Assembly: GCA_029288035.1 (NCBI GenBank)
Contig: JARFPZ010000008.1
Location: 1-40,570, forward strand
DNA: 40,570 nucleotides
From: Desulfosarcina sp.
GTDB lineage: Bacteria > Desulfobacterota > Desulfobacteria > Desulfobacterales > JAFDCJ01
Direction of reading: 5' to 3'
Part shown: one piece after another, positions 1 to 10,914 of the stretch
Layout of the letters: each line of letters opens with the position of its first letter
How positions within the stretch are numbered: the first letter of the stretch is position 1
Made by a program: the position numbers and the translations under genes
Notes under the pieces: generated by a model
Databases searched by the model: none
What the model saw: only the letters and a program-made list of their open reading frames with translations
Told to the model about the DNA's origin: nothing

Positions 1-1791
1 GAGAGATGCGGGTTTTACCTTCGATAGTTTCTCCTTTAATTCGTTGGACAAACTGTGGATATTGGAAAAGTCAAAATTTTGCGGTATTTTAATTCTTTCC
101 AAGTTCTGAAAACGTTCGATTTCCCGAAGCTGTTTTAGAATATAACCTTCGTATTTAATTTCTATTTCAACTTGATGGGCAATCGTATCACTGATGGTAT
201 CAGGACTTTTGGCAAGGATATCAACCGCGCGATAGTCCAATTCGGTTCTTTTCAGCAGTTGATCAAGGCGGACACCATGGCGGATCGGTTTTGTGTCTTG
301 GCTCTCTAGATAGGTGTTTACCTCTGCAGTTGGTTTCACAATGGTCTGCTTCACGCGTTGAATCTCTCTGTCAATTTGTTCTTTGCGAGTCTTCAAGTTT
401 TTCAATGTAATGTCATCAATCAAACCAAGTTCGTGACCGATGCCCATCAATCGCAAATCAGCGTTATCTTCTCGCAACATGAGACGATATTCCGCCCGGC
501 TCGTGAACATCCGATAGGGTTCTTTGGTGCCCAGAGTAACAAGATCATCGATCATAACCCCCATATATGCCTGGGATCTGTCCAGCAGAAACGCCGATCT
601 TGCCTGTACTTTGCAGGCAGCATTAATGCCGGCCCACATCCCCTGAGCGGCGGCTTCTTCATATCCTGAAGTACCGTTAATTTGTCCTGCCAAAAAAAGT
701 CCGCTTATAAGTTTGGTTTCCAGAGTTGGTTTAAGCCCGATGGGGTTGACGTAGTCGTATTCAATGGCATAGGCAGGTCGCATGATATCGGCAGATTCGA
801 GACCTTCAATTGATCGCACCAGCTCGATCTGGACTTCCTGCGGTAAACTGTTGCCCAGACCGCTGGCATAAATTTCTTCGGTATCCACTCCCTCCGGTTC
901 TAAGATAATCTGGTGACGGTCTCTATCGGGAAATTTAACAATCTTATCCTCGAAAGAAGGACAGTAACGCGCCGAGGTTCCTTTTATGATTCCACCATAG
1001 AGTGCTGAGTGTTGAAGATTTTTACGCATAATCTCGTGACTTCTTTGGCTGGTGTGACCAATATGGCTGGGTAATTGGGGCATGGTTATCTTTTCAGTAA
1101 AAAAAGAAAAAGGCGTCGGATGGGAATCAGCATCATGGACGGTGAATTTGCTGAAATCAATGCTTGATTTTTTTAGTCGAGGAGGGGTACCGGTTTTGAG
1201 ACGACCGAGCTCGAACCCCAGATCCCTGAGACTGGTGGCAAGACCATAGGAAGCGAATTCACCGGCGCGGCCTGCTTTTATAGATTTAGATCCGATATGA
1301 ATCAGACCCCTTAGAAAGGTGCCGGTAGCTAATACCACCATCGGAGCTTGGTATTCGTAGCCGGTCTGATCCCGAACGCCCATCATGCAATTATTTTCCA
1401 CCATCAGCTGCTCCGCCATCGCCTGTTTTAGATCGAGGTTTGGTTGAGCTTCGACAACCGCCTTCATGGCTATATGATATCGAATTTTATCGTTTTGGGT
1501 TCTGGAAGAGTGGACCGCGGGGCCTTTTTTGGTATTGAGAGTGCGGTACTGAATAGCCGTTTTGTCGGTGGTTTTAGCCATTTCTCCGCCCAGAGCGTCT
1601 ATTTCTTTTACCAGTTGTCCTTTGGCCATTCCGCCGATTGAAGGGCTGCATGGCATAGCAGCCAACTTGTCGAGATCAATGGCCATCAACAGCACGCTAC
1701 ACCCCATACGAGCAGCTGCCAGTCCCGCTTCACACCCGGCGTGACCGGCACCGATAACGATGATATCGTATTTATTAGAGTAAGATGACAT
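1..1791 (-). CDS. mnmG: tRNA uridine-5-carboxymethylaminomethyl(34) synthesis enzyme MnmG (GidA), C-terminus beyond window edge
   Basis: Minus-strand reading from ATG at 1791 gives [35 protein letters not shown]..., the MnmG FAD-binding N-terminus; the frame stays open to position 1. Absent from the ORF track, probably because no stop is in the window. Confidence 0.95.
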   Translation of the reverse strand, partial: MSSYSNKYDIIVIGAGHAGCEAGLAAARMGCSVLLMAIDLDKLAAMPCSPSIGGMAKGQLVKEIDALGGEMAKTTDKTAIQYRTLNTKKGPAVHSSRTQNDKIRYHIAMKAVVEAQPNLDLKQAMAEQLMVENNCMMGVRDQTGYEYQAPMVVLATGTFLRGLIHIGSKSIKAGRAGEFASYGLATSLRDLGFELGRLKTGTPPRLKKSSIDFSKFTVHDADSHPTPFSFFTEKITMPQLPSHIGHTSQRSHEIMRKNLQHSALYGGIIKGTSARYCPSFEDKIVKFPDRDRHQIILEPEGVDTEEIYASGLGNSLPQEVQIELVRSIEGLESADIMRPAYAIEYDYVNPIGLKPTLETKLISGLFLAGQINGTSGYEEAAAQGMWAGINAACKVQARSAFLLDRSQAYMGVMIDDLVTLGTKEPYRMFTSRAEYRLMLREDNADLRLMGIGHELGLIDDITLKNLKTRKEQIDREIQRVKQTIVKPTAEVNTYLESQDTKPIRHGVRLDQLLKRTELDYRAVDILAKSPDTISDTIAHQVEIEIKYEGYILKQLREIERFQNLERIKIPQNFDFSNIHSLSNELKEKLSKVKPASL

Positions 1792-2051
1792 ATAATTTGT
1801 CAAGGCTCGGAGTTCGGTGGTAAATCAGCACCAGCCGGCCTTCTGTTGTCTGTCGTCAAACGGTATGCTATGGTTTGCAATGAATTATAGTGCCGACCAT
1901 TGTTTCGGTCAAGCTTTGACGGGCTCTAATTTAGAGGTTATCGACTCTTTTTTTTGCGCCTTGGCGTTTTTGCCTGAAAATTTCAATAGGTGGCCAAAAC
2001 AATTTAATTTCGGAGCAAATCAAAATAGGATGCTCCCTTTCCGGAGTTCTA

Positions 2052-2978
2052 ATGAACCAAAGGTATAATGATCTCAATACATATTTCCGGTCTATTTTTG
2101 GCTGCCGGGTACAGAAAATAACCATTGATGCCGGGCTTACCTGCCCCAATCGGGATGGCACTATTTCTACCGGAGGATGTATTTTTTGCAACGACCGCGG
2201 TTCCGGCAGTGGTGCCTCTAATCGAGGGTTGTCGTTAACCGACCAGCTTTTGCAAGGCAAACATTTTCTTTTACGACGGTATAAAGCAAAAAAATTTATT
2301 GCCTATTTTCAATCTTTTTCCAACACATATGCACCGCCGGAAATCCTCAAACGTCTATATGACGAAGCCCTGGCAGTGGAAGACATCGTGGGTCTTGCCA
2401 TTGGCACCCGTCCGGATTGTGTCAGTGACCCGGTATTGGATATTCTGCAGGCATACACGTCGAATTATCTGATCTGGATCGAATACGGGTTGCAGTCTGC
2501 CAACGACAAGACTTTAAAATTCATTAACCGGGGCCATAATTTTCAGCGCTTTAAAGAGGCGATCGAGGATACATCAAACCGGGGGATCAAGATATGTGTC
2601 CACGTAATTTTAGGACTTCCTCATGAAAGTAGAAGGGACATGTTGCACACCGCCCATACCATTGCCAACCTGGGAGTGGATGGTATCAAACTTCATCTGC
2701 TTTATGTGCTGAAAGGAACCCCGTTGGAAACCTATTACCGCCACGGGAAGTATAAATGTCTGGCGCAGCAGGAATATGTCGATCTTGTCTGCGATTTTAT
2801 CGAACGTATCCCATCCGATATAATCATTCAGCGGCTGACGGGTGATCCTCATCGACCTGAGCTTGTGGCGCCGCAGTGGGCACTGAAAAAATCCGATACG
2901 CTGGCGAAAATTAGAAACACCCTTGAAAAAAGGGATTCTTGGCAGGGTTGTAAAAAACGAATGCCGAAGGTCGAATGA
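2052..2978 (+). CDS. TIGR01212/YhcC-type radical SAM protein
   Basis: ORF with ITIDAGLTCPNRDGTISTGGCIFCNDRGSGSG (radical SAM Cys motif) and YFQSFSNTYAPPEILKRLYDEAL, typical of the YhcC family. Confidence 0.9.
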   Translation: MNQRYNDLNTYFRSIFGCRVQKITIDAGLTCPNRDGTISTGGCIFCNDRGSGSGASNRGLSLTDQLLQGKHFLLRRYKAKKFIAYFQSFSNTYAPPEILKRLYDEALAVEDIVGLAIGTRPDCVSDPVLDILQAYTSNYLIWIEYGLQSANDKTLKFINRGHNFQRFKEAIEDTSNRGIKICVHVILGLPHESRRDMLHTAHTIANLGVDGIKLHLLYVLKGTPLETYYRHGKYKCLAQQEYVDLVCDFIERIPSDIIIQRLTGDPHRPELVAPQWALKKSDTLAKIRNTLEKRDSWQGCKKRMPKVE

Positions 2979-3006
2979 TGCATCATCCAGATCATGTCCA
3001 AAAAAG

Positions 3007-3035
3007 AACGCCCCAGCGAAAGTGCTGGGGGCGTT
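3007..3035 (-). terminator. Rho-independent terminator for the minus-strand TPR gene
   Basis: AACGCCCCAGC-gaaagt-GCTGGGG(G)CGTT stem; minus-strand reading continues into TTCTTTTTT. Confidence 0.75.
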
Positions 3036-3107
3036 CGGGCGATTCTTCAAAACACATGAGCCCCTTCGATCGAATTGATCGTGGGGGTATTGGTTGGGAG
3101 GTTGCTT

Positions 3108-3602
3108 CTATTGAGTTTTAGCGATCGTATTTATATAAATCTGGGCATCCTCATCATCCAATTCAGCCGCTTTTTTAAAATCCTCTATGGCCTTATCTCT
3201 ATCATCGGCCAGCAGGTAGACTCTGGCGCGGCCATAGTAATACAGCCCGTTGTGGGGCTCCATCTCAATGGCCTTGTTAATTAAAGCAATGGCTTCGAAA
3301 AAATTTTCCAGCTGGCCGTAAGATACGCCCTGTTCAAAATAGGCATCGCTTCTGCGCGGGTCGAGGACGATGGCTTTTTGGAAGTACTTAATGGCGGCTG
3401 AATCATTTCCGTATGTGGCGCATAGGGCACCTTTGTCAAACCAGTAATCGGCATTTTTTTCGTGACGGGCGTTCTCACTTGAGGATTGGGTTATTAGATC
3501 TGCCGAAATGGTTTGAGCCGTCCCCACAGCTGATGAGCCGACCAAAACGATGATTGCCAACAGACCAATGAAAATAGCAAAAGTAACGGATTTATGTTTC
3601 AT
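3108..3602 (-). CDS. TPR-repeat protein with N-terminal signal/anchor
   Basis: MKHKSVTFAIFIGLLAIIVLVGSSAVGTAQT followed by repeats such as DAYFEQGVSYGQLENFFEAIALINKAIEMEP and GLYYYGRARVYLLADDRDKAIEDFKKAAELD. Start placed at the internal Met before the signal sequence. Confidence 0.85.
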   Translation of the reverse strand: MKHKSVTFAIFIGLLAIIVLVGSSAVGTAQTISADLITQSSSENARHEKNADYWFDKGALCATYGNDSAAIKYFQKAIVLDPRRSDAYFEQGVSYGQLENFFEAIALINKAIEMEPHNGLYYYGRARVYLLADDRDKAIEDFKKAAELDDEDAQIYINTIAKTQ

Positions 3603-3913
3603 AAGGTTCACCTCTAAGCATTTAATTCGATTAAAATTTGTTGATTTTGTAGTTGTGACACCGATAATTCTCGCTGAATTACCTTTAGAAAGCCGGGCGT
3701 TTAAAATCATAAGATTATATCGGCCATTTTATCGGAAAATGAAGATTTTTTTGCTACTGACAAGGTGAAGGTTTTTATTGAAAAAAAATAAAATATTCAA
3801 TATCTTTCTTTAACCCGGACACTCGGTGGGCTGACAGTCCCTCGTCATCCGCACCAGCGGCGGACAAGCGAGTATTTTCTGATTTTGCTGCAATGACAAA
3901 AATTTAAAATATT

Positions 3914-4267
3914 ATGAATGATAAAATAGCTATAGAAAACGATCTTGTGCTCATTTACTTTGAAGACAATCCGCTTAGCTTTGCCAGAATTGAAAGTATT
4001 TTGCCGGATTCCAAACCCGACTGGTTTCATGTCAAACTGCTCTTACTGCAAATACCACCTCAGGTGGTTACCTGGATATTGCGGGATGTGTATATCAGTG
4101 GGACCGAGTTTACCATGAATGGCAAGCGCATGCGATTGGAAAAAGTGGTGGTCCCGGATGAAGCGACCTCCCCGGAATTGATTGACAAACAGAATGAAAC
4201 AGAGGCGACCGGTGACGTGGCCGGCAAGGCACAAGTGATCTCTCTGAAAGATATCAAGAAAAAGTAA
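3914..4267 (+). CDS. conserved hypothetical protein
   Basis: 117-aa ORF in a clear intergenic position, no competing frame. Confidence 0.6.
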   Translation: MNDKIAIENDLVLIYFEDNPLSFARIESILPDSKPDWFHVKLLLLQIPPQVVTWILRDVYISGTEFTMNGKRMRLEKVVVPDEATSPELIDKQNETEATGDVAGKAQVISLKDIKKK

Positions 4268-4380
4268 TCCCGGATTAAGCGGTTCAGGTTCAATGTTCCT
4301 GGTTGAAAAAAAACAGACAGCACAAAATTAAACGATCATGTCTTCATCTGATTACAAATCCATTTTTAGATTGATCTTAA

Positions 4381-5304
4381 ATGATTAAAACCCACAAGAT
4401 TGTTATTTCTGCTTCCAGACGAACCGATATCCCGGCATTTTACATGCCCTGGTTCATGGAGCAAATTCGAAGAGGATATTTTGAGGTTACAAATCCCTAT
4501 AATCAGCGCGTTTCATGTGTCCCGGCAACGCCGGATCAGGTCCATACGATCGTTTTCTGGTCGAAAAATCTTGGACCGTTTATTAAAAAAAAATATGGGG
4601 AGCAGCTAATCAAACAGGGTTATCATCTTTTTTTTAACTTTACCGTCAATTCGGATTGCATTGACCTCGAGCCCAACGTTCCACCCTTAGCCAAGCGCCT
4701 TCACCAGCTTGAACATCTGTGTCAACGATTTGGCCCCGACGCGATAAACTGGCGTTTTGATCCGCTATGTTTTTTTAAAAAAGGGAAGGGTCCGCTGCAA
4801 GATAATCTGCACGATTTTTCCGACATCGCCACCAAGGCTGCAGAATGTGGAATTGTGCGCTGCATTACCAGTTTCATGGACCATTACCGCAAAATCCGCA
4901 GACGGCTCTCAACCAGCCCCGGGTTTACGTTCATTGATCCGATGCTTGAAAAAAAAATTGAAATTGTCGGTAAAATGGAAAAAGATCTTGCCGACTATAA
5001 CATAGATCTATCCGTCTGTTGCGAGAAAGACCTTTTGGAGGCGGTTCCCCAAAGCTCTTCGATAACTGGGAGCTCGTGCATTCCCGGTGACATTATTCAG
5101 AAATTATTCGGCGGTCGGCTTTCTCTCAAAAAAGATACCGGCCAACGGATCAAAGCTGGTTGCGGATGTACGCTGTCGACTGACATTGGATCCTACCGTC
5201 TGCAGGCGTGTTATCACAACTGTCTGTTTTGTTATGCAAATCCGGCCTCTAGATGTGAAGCTGACTCTAGCGACTCGACGCCAAAGGAGAAAAATTGCAG
5301 ATAG
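4381..5304 (+). CDS. DUF1848 family protein (C-terminal radical-SAM-like Cys cluster)
   Basis: KIVISASRRTDIPAFYMPWFMEQIRRGYFEVTNPYN at the N-terminus and CYHNCLFCYANP (CxxxCxxC) at the C-terminus are DUF1848 hallmarks. Confidence 0.88.
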   Translation: MIKTHKIVISASRRTDIPAFYMPWFMEQIRRGYFEVTNPYNQRVSCVPATPDQVHTIVFWSKNLGPFIKKKYGEQLIKQGYHLFFNFTVNSDCIDLEPNVPPLAKRLHQLEHLCQRFGPDAINWRFDPLCFFKKGKGPLQDNLHDFSDIATKAAECGIVRCITSFMDHYRKIRRRLSTSPGFTFIDPMLEKKIEIVGKMEKDLADYNIDLSVCCEKDLLEAVPQSSSITGSSCIPGDIIQKLFGGRLSLKKDTGQRIKAGCGCTLSTDIGSYRLQACYHNCLFCYANPASRCEADSSDSTPKEKNCR

Positions 5305-6260
5305 GCTCTCTAACCCTGCCCAACAAAACCGTCTTGGCTCCGCTGGCTGGAATCACGAACTTGCCTTTTCGCCTGCTGGCCAAAGCTGCCGGCTGCGGCC
5401 TGGTTTGTTCGGAGATGATCAGTGCCAATGGACTTGTTTACCAATCGAGCAAAACTGAACAGATGTTGGATACTGCTCCGGAAGAAAAGCCTCTCTCGGT
5501 TCAGATATTTGGATCGGACCCCGGCATCCTGGCTGAGGCGGCTGCCATCGTCGAATCCAAAGGAGCGGATATTGTTGATATAAACTTCGGTTGTTCGGTG
5601 CGAAAGGTAGTCAAGACCGGCTCCGGTGTCGCCCTGATGAAAAACCCGGATCGGGCGAAAGCATTACTTACGGCCGTGCGTAAGGCCATTCACATTCCGC
5701 TGACCATCAAAATTAGAAGCGGCTGGGATGCATCCGGTCGGGACGCCTGCAACATCGCCAGGATTGCCCAAGACTGCGGCGTAGACGCCATCGCGGTCCA
5801 TCCTCGAACAGCCGGCCAGCAATTCAGAGGACGGGCAGATTGGTCTATTATTGCAGCGGTCAAAAAAAAGGTTGGCATATCCGTTATCGGCAACGGTGAT
5901 GTCTCTTCAGCACGTGATGCATTGAAAATGTTCGAAGAAACCGGATGTGATGCCATCATGATCGGCAGAAAGGCTATCGGGGACCCCGTAATTTTCACCC
6001 GCGTGCTGGCAGGCCTTAACGGTGCCGAACCGGTAAGAGAGGACCTCAACCACCGGTTCGATATGATGAACCATTATTTTAAGGCATCCGTGGAATTTAT
6101 TGGTGAAGAAACGGCCTGCAGAATGATGCGCAGCCGCCTGGGCTGGTTTACCCGGGGAATGCGAAACAGCAGCAAATTTCGGGAATCGATCAAACATCTG
6201 TCATCGATGGAAGAAGGCCTTGAATTGATCAGAAATTATCGGAATTCCCTCAGCGAATAA
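5295..6260 (+). CDS. dusB: tRNA-dihydrouridine synthase (DusB-like)
   Basis: NKTVLAPLAGITNLPFRLLAKAAGCGLVCSEMISANGL, DINFGCSVRKVVKTGSGVALMK, AVHPRTAGQQFRGRADW. TTG start overlaps the upstream ORF by 10 nt. Confidence 0.93.
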   Translation: MQIGSLTLPNKTVLAPLAGITNLPFRLLAKAAGCGLVCSEMISANGLVYQSSKTEQMLDTAPEEKPLSVQIFGSDPGILAEAAAIVESKGADIVDINFGCSVRKVVKTGSGVALMKNPDRAKALLTAVRKAIHIPLTIKIRSGWDASGRDACNIARIAQDCGVDAIAVHPRTAGQQFRGRADWSIIAAVKKKVGISVIGNGDVSSARDALKMFEETGCDAIMIGRKAIGDPVIFTRVLAGLNGAEPVREDLNHRFDMMNHYFKASVEFIGEETACRMMRSRLGWFTRGMRNSSKFRESIKHLSSMEEGLELIRNYRNSLSE

Positions 6261-6314
6261 ACTTTCCATAGCAGCGACAGCGCATGTTTGAGAACTAACG
6301 AGAATTCCGATTCA

Positions 6315-7301
6315 TTACTTCCGTCGCACCGTACTTCCCTTCTTAATGTCCTTTCCTGAAACCAGTTTAGCTTCCAGTCTATCCTCAGATATGGTCACTA
6401 TCTCAATTATACCAATTTTAAGACCCGGTATGAAAAAGCGCTGACCGCCAACCCCTTCCATCGTTCTGCTGCTATCGAAAACTTCCAGAATATCACCGGT
6501 TTTAAGACCCACTTTGGTTCCCGATGGGATGACATATCGGTCACCATCAATTTTGGTAATATAACCATCCCAGGGCTGATCCCTGACGGCGTTGCAAACA
6601 CGATCGCCGATATCGCTCAGCAGAAGGTTCAAGGTCTCCTTGAGTTCTGGTAATTGATTCAGTTCAACTTCCTGAGTCATCTGATAATCGAGATCGTCGA
6701 TTTCGATCCGACGGTCAACTGTATTGTCAAGGATTTTCGTGGCCGTCCGTGTGTCGAAAACTTCCACCCTGATAAATATCTGGACGAGATGCAGCTTGTC
6801 CTTGGTCCAGAGGATGCCCTGGGAATCCTCGATAACGCGGATGTCTTCCAGCCTGCCGGTAACAATAGCGTTTAACCCGAGCTGCCGGCCGAGGATTGCC
6901 AGGGCATACCCATCGATAAGACCGGATTTTAATTTGGGCGTTTCCTTTAATTCATTCAGGAGTCCTCCGGCTGCTGGGTTTGATAGAAGAATTCCTTGAC
7001 ATTGGTCACTCAAATATTTGGGCAAACCATTTCGGAAAATTTCCTGAAAATTTTGAGCCTCACGCAAGGTATCATTTTCAAACTCTAAAAGAGCGACCTT
7101 CCGTTTTAGATCCTCATCAGACAGGACCATTTTGCGACCAATATCCCGGGTCGTCTGTGTGATCGTTTCGGTCGTTTTTCTCACAACTGTCTGAGAGGTC
7201 GCGCAACCAATGGCGGTAAAAAGAACAGTGAGCAGTATCAATGCAACGGCAGATGAGCGAGTATAAACTGAAATATAGTCTGAAGTCTGGGAAATCATCA
7301 T
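6315..7301 (-). CDS. putative lipoprotein, CsgG/FlgT-like
   Basis: N-terminal hydrophobic stretch ending in a lipobox-like FTAIGC; body contains a PSGTKVGLKTGDILEVF-type segment. Confidence 0.6.
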   Translation of the reverse strand: MMISQTSDYISVYTRSSAVALILLTVLFTAIGCATSQTVVRKTTETITQTTRDIGRKMVLSDEDLKRKVALLEFENDTLREAQNFQEIFRNGLPKYLSDQCQGILLSNPAAGGLLNELKETPKLKSGLIDGYALAILGRQLGLNAIVTGRLEDIRVIEDSQGILWTKDKLHLVQIFIRVEVFDTRTATKILDNTVDRRIEIDDLDYQMTQEVELNQLPELKETLNLLLSDIGDRVCNAVRDQPWDGYITKIDGDRYVIPSGTKVGLKTGDILEVFDSSRTMEGVGGQRFFIPGLKIGIIEIVTISEDRLEAKLVSGKDIKKGSTVRRK

Positions 7302-7732
7302 TACCTAATAAGAATTTAAAATCGAAATGTCAATTGTTACCTTCGCATATCTGATTGAGATCTGCTCAGCAGGCAGAGTTGCGTTATCTAAACGTTCAAT
7401 AGATTGATATTACAAAAATTATCTACTTAATAAAAATCATGATAATTCCTACCATTCATAACAAATCTCCGGCCCAGACAGGATTGACGGCGATGGTTAT
7501 TGCAGTCTTATGAAACTTTCGGATGCAGATAATATGGGGTTTATTTCGATGTTCCTCTGATTCAACCAATGGAATGCCTTGACACCAGTTCGTATTTTTA
7601 GTAACAGTCCAAATTCATTGTAGAAAAATACTGTAAACCTTATGACTTATTTTGTTCATTTTGTGGGAGAAATGTGTTGGGATATTCTCGTTATCGTCAA
7701 TCCCGGCATATCCGGGTCAAGGGAGCGGCAAC

Positions 7733-7912
7733 ATGGCGACTATCGACGAGCAAATACTAAGAACGACCAAGGAAATTGTTGTAAAATTCATTGAAAGTGG
7801 CAGAATTTCACCCAGCAGCTTCCATGAAAGCTTCAAAGATATTTTCCGTACCGTGGAAAAGACAACGAAGGGCTCGATGAAATCAACCGCCAAGCCGGAT
7901 AAAAAAGAATGA
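7733..7912 (+). CDS. small conserved hypothetical protein
   Basis: MATIDEQILRTTKEIVVKFIESGRISPSSFHESFKDIFRTVEKTTKG...; internal Met preceded by GGGAGCGG (Shine-Dalgarno-like). Confidence 0.6.
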   Translation: MATIDEQILRTTKEIVVKFIESGRISPSSFHESFKDIFRTVEKTTKGSMKSTAKPDKKE

Positions 7913-7978
7913 GCGGCTTCCTCTGGAACCGGTGTTATTTAAGTGCGGCTGGTGGGTAAACATTATTATGTGAACTTT

Positions 7979-10657
7979 TTAATGTGCTTCGTCCCAATTG
8001 TGCCCATGGGCGATGTTGATTTTAAGTGGCACCTTGAGTTTCCAGACGCCTTCCATTATTTCTTTGACCATCCGGCTGACGACTTTCAATTCCTCGGGCG
8101 GCACTTCAAAAACCAGTTCATCATGTACTGTCAGCAGCATGGCGGATTTTAATTTCTTCTCATTCAAGGCCTGATTTACCTGAATCATGGCTACCTTGAT
8201 AAGATCGGCGGCACTTCCCTGGATTGGGGTGTTTATGGCGGTCCTTTCGGCAGCCTGGCGAATGATGTGGTTGCTGCTGTTTATTTCTGTCAAGATCCGG
8301 ATACGTCCGAGAAGGGTACTCGTTTGCTGTTTACGGCGGGCCTCCTCAACGGTGTGTTCCAGAAATCGCTTAACGCCCCGGTATCTGTCAAAGTACTGAT
8401 CGATAAAGGTCTGGGCCATTTTACGGCTGATTTCGAGCTGTTTAGAGAGTCCGAAAGCGCTCATGCCGTAGATGATACCGAAATTGATGGCCTTGGCCTG
8501 CCTCCTGAGTTCGGCGGTTAATACTTCCGGTGAAACCTGAAATACTTCACAGGCGGTGCGGGTATGGATATCCTCATCTTCCATAAATGCTTGGATCAGA
8601 ATATCATCTTTAGAATAATGGGCCAGGATTCGCAATTCGACCTGGGAATAATCAGCGGAAACGAAATGCCAGCCCTGGCGCGGTACAAACGCCCTGCGAA
8701 TTTCACGACCTTCTGCGGTGCGGATGGGAATATTTTGCAAATTCGGGTCTGAACTGCTCAAGCGCCCGGTGGCGGCCACGGTCTGATTGTATGAAGTGTG
8801 AATTCGTCCTGTCTGAGGGTTTACCAGATCGATCAACGCATCCGTATAGGTTGATTTTAACTTTGCCAGAGTGCGATGTTCCAAAATTAAAGCTGGCAAT
8901 TCATGGTATTCGGCCAGGGTTGTCAATACGTTCACATCGGTGGAATAACCGGTCTTTTTTTTGGTCTTTTTTTGAACCGGCAGCTTGAGCTTTTCAAACA
9001 ATATACGGCCCAGCTGCTGGGATGATTTAATATTGAATGCTTCCCCTGCAAGGCCATATATGCTGCCCTCAAGTGCATCGAGTTGCTTTTTAAATTGTTT
9101 GGACAGTTGATGCAAACGCTTTACGTCCAGGCCCGTTCCCCGCATTTCCATTTGCATTAAAACCGGTACCAACGGCATTTCCACGGAGTCCATCAGCCCA
9201 TATAGTCCAAGTTCCTTGAGTTTGGGTTTAAGAACATTACAGGCCATGAGAGTGATGTCGGCATCCTCACAGGCGTATGGTGTGGCTTTGTCCAGGGCGA
9301 CCTTGGAAAACGGTACGGCATTTTTTCCTTTGCCGGCGACTTGCTCGTAGGTAATGGTTTTGTGATTCAGAAAATCGAGAGCGATTTGATCCAAATTATG
9401 GGCTCGCTTGGAGGGGTCCAGCAAATAGGAGGCCAGCATGGTGTCAAAGGCCACACCGGCAAGATTGATGCCATGGCGAGCCAGTACCATCCAATCATAT
9501 TTTATATTTTGACCGATTTTTTCGATGGCCGGGTTTTCAAGCACCGGCCTGAGCCGACTCAACACGGTTTTGAGGTCAAGTTGTGCAGGGGCACCAAGAT
9601 AATTGTGTGCGCATGGAATATAGAAAGCCTGATGAGGGCGTATTGCAAAGGACAAACCCACCAGAGATGCCAGCATGGGATTGGTTGAGGTTGTTTCCGT
9701 ATCCACAGCAAACTGTTCGGCGGATTCAAGATGCGAGATCAATGCTTGCAGGTCTTCGTTGTTCATTATCACTTGATAGTCTTTGCTGCTAAGATCGGCT
9801 TGCTCCGGAAATGCCTGCTGTAATTGTCTGAATTCAAGGTTTTTGAAAAGCTCGCTGAGCTTCTCAGGTTCGGGGGCGGTCACTTTGAATTCTGCCGGAT
9901 TTAAAGAGACCGGCACCTGGGTGTCGATGGTAACGAGTTGACGGCTCAAAAAGGCCTGATCCTTAAAATTTTCAAGATTTTCACGCTGTTTTTTTTTGGT
10001 GATGGTATCAAGCTTTTCATACAACCCTTGCATGCTGTGATAAGTTTTAATCAAGCTAAGTGCTGTCTTCTGACCAATGCCCGGCACTCCCGGGATGTTA
10101 TCGGCTGTATCACCCGAAAGCCCCTGAACATCGATCATCTGGTGTGGCTCAATCCCAAATTCTTCCTTAATGGATTGAAGACCAATCGTAAGATCTTTCA
10201 TGGGATCCCAAATAGCAGTTTTGTCGCTGACCAGCTGCATAAAATCTTTGTCCCCGGTGACGATAACAACCGAGTATCCCGCCTTTTCGGCCACTCGCAC
10301 TGTAGTCCCGATAAGATCATCCGCTTCGAATCCCGACCTTTCAATGATCGGCAGATTGAATGCCGAGGTAACCTCTTTGATATAAGGCAGCTGAACTGCC
10401 ATGTCTTCCGGCATTGGAGGCCGGTTGGCCTTGTAGTCTTTATACATATCATGGCGAAAGGTAGGCCCTTTGGCATCAAAAAACATGGCAACATATTGCG
10501 GGGAGCGGTCTTCCATGAGTTTGATGAGCATGCGGGTAAATCCGAATATCGCATTGGTCGGAAGTCCCCTGGAATTGGTGAGTCCCCGGATGGCATGGTA
10601 GGCGCGATAAATATAGGCGGTACCGTCGATAAGATAGATGGTCTTTTCTTTTTCCAT
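7979..10657 (-). CDS. polA: DNA polymerase I
   Basis: 892 aa with 5'-3' exonuclease, 3'-5' exonuclease (FAVDTETTSTNP) and polymerase motifs (DPNLQNIPIRTAEGREIRRAF, DYSQVELRILAH, LTVHDELVFEVP). Confidence 0.98.
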   Translation of the reverse strand: MEKEKTIYLIDGTAYIYRAYHAIRGLTNSRGLPTNAIFGFTRMLIKLMEDRSPQYVAMFFDAKGPTFRHDMYKDYKANRPPMPEDMAVQLPYIKEVTSAFNLPIIERSGFEADDLIGTTVRVAEKAGYSVVIVTGDKDFMQLVSDKTAIWDPMKDLTIGLQSIKEEFGIEPHQMIDVQGLSGDTADNIPGVPGIGQKTALSLIKTYHSMQGLYEKLDTITKKKQRENLENFKDQAFLSRQLVTIDTQVPVSLNPAEFKVTAPEPEKLSELFKNLEFRQLQQAFPEQADLSSKDYQVIMNNEDLQALISHLESAEQFAVDTETTSTNPMLASLVGLSFAIRPHQAFYIPCAHNYLGAPAQLDLKTVLSRLRPVLENPAIEKIGQNIKYDWMVLARHGINLAGVAFDTMLASYLLDPSKRAHNLDQIALDFLNHKTITYEQVAGKGKNAVPFSKVALDKATPYACEDADITLMACNVLKPKLKELGLYGLMDSVEMPLVPVLMQMEMRGTGLDVKRLHQLSKQFKKQLDALEGSIYGLAGEAFNIKSSQQLGRILFEKLKLPVQKKTKKKTGYSTDVNVLTTLAEYHELPALILEHRTLAKLKSTYTDALIDLVNPQTGRIHTSYNQTVAATGRLSSSDPNLQNIPIRTAEGREIRRAFVPRQGWHFVSADYSQVELRILAHYSKDDILIQAFMEDEDIHTRTACEVFQVSPEVLTAELRRQAKAINFGIIYGMSAFGLSKQLEISRKMAQTFIDQYFDRYRGVKRFLEHTVEEARRKQQTSTLLGRIRILTEINSSNHIIRQAAERTAINTPIQGSAADLIKVAMIQVNQALNEKKLKSAMLLTVHDELVFEVPPEELKVVSRMVKEIMEGVWKLKVPLKINIAHGHNWDEAH

Positions 10658-10914
10658 TTGAAGCCCTGTGCGTTGCTTTGGAGATACAGGCCACTCGAGG
10701 TTGGCTGAATACCTGATAGGGATAAACCGGGGTTAACAAATGACCGGCACTATATCACAATATCCTAACCCGTCCGGGTTGGTTCATCGTGGAGTCCTGC
10801 GACGATGCTCAGGACCCTGAGACTGTCGAACCGCTTGTCGACCCATATTGACATGGTTTGCGGCCTGTATTAGTGTTTCCGGAGAATATATCAGTAAAGC
10901 AGTGAAACAACAAG

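Noticed and set aside
9938-10708. 256-aa plus-strand ORF opposite polA
   Set aside because: Antisense to well-conserved polA codons; no recognisable domain. Shadow ORF.
10780-10845. GTCCTGCGACGATGCTCAGGACCC...CTGTCGAACC block before the small Cys-rich gene
   Set aside because: Resembles widely dispersed degenerate intergenic sequence; no clean repeat structure could be established by eye.
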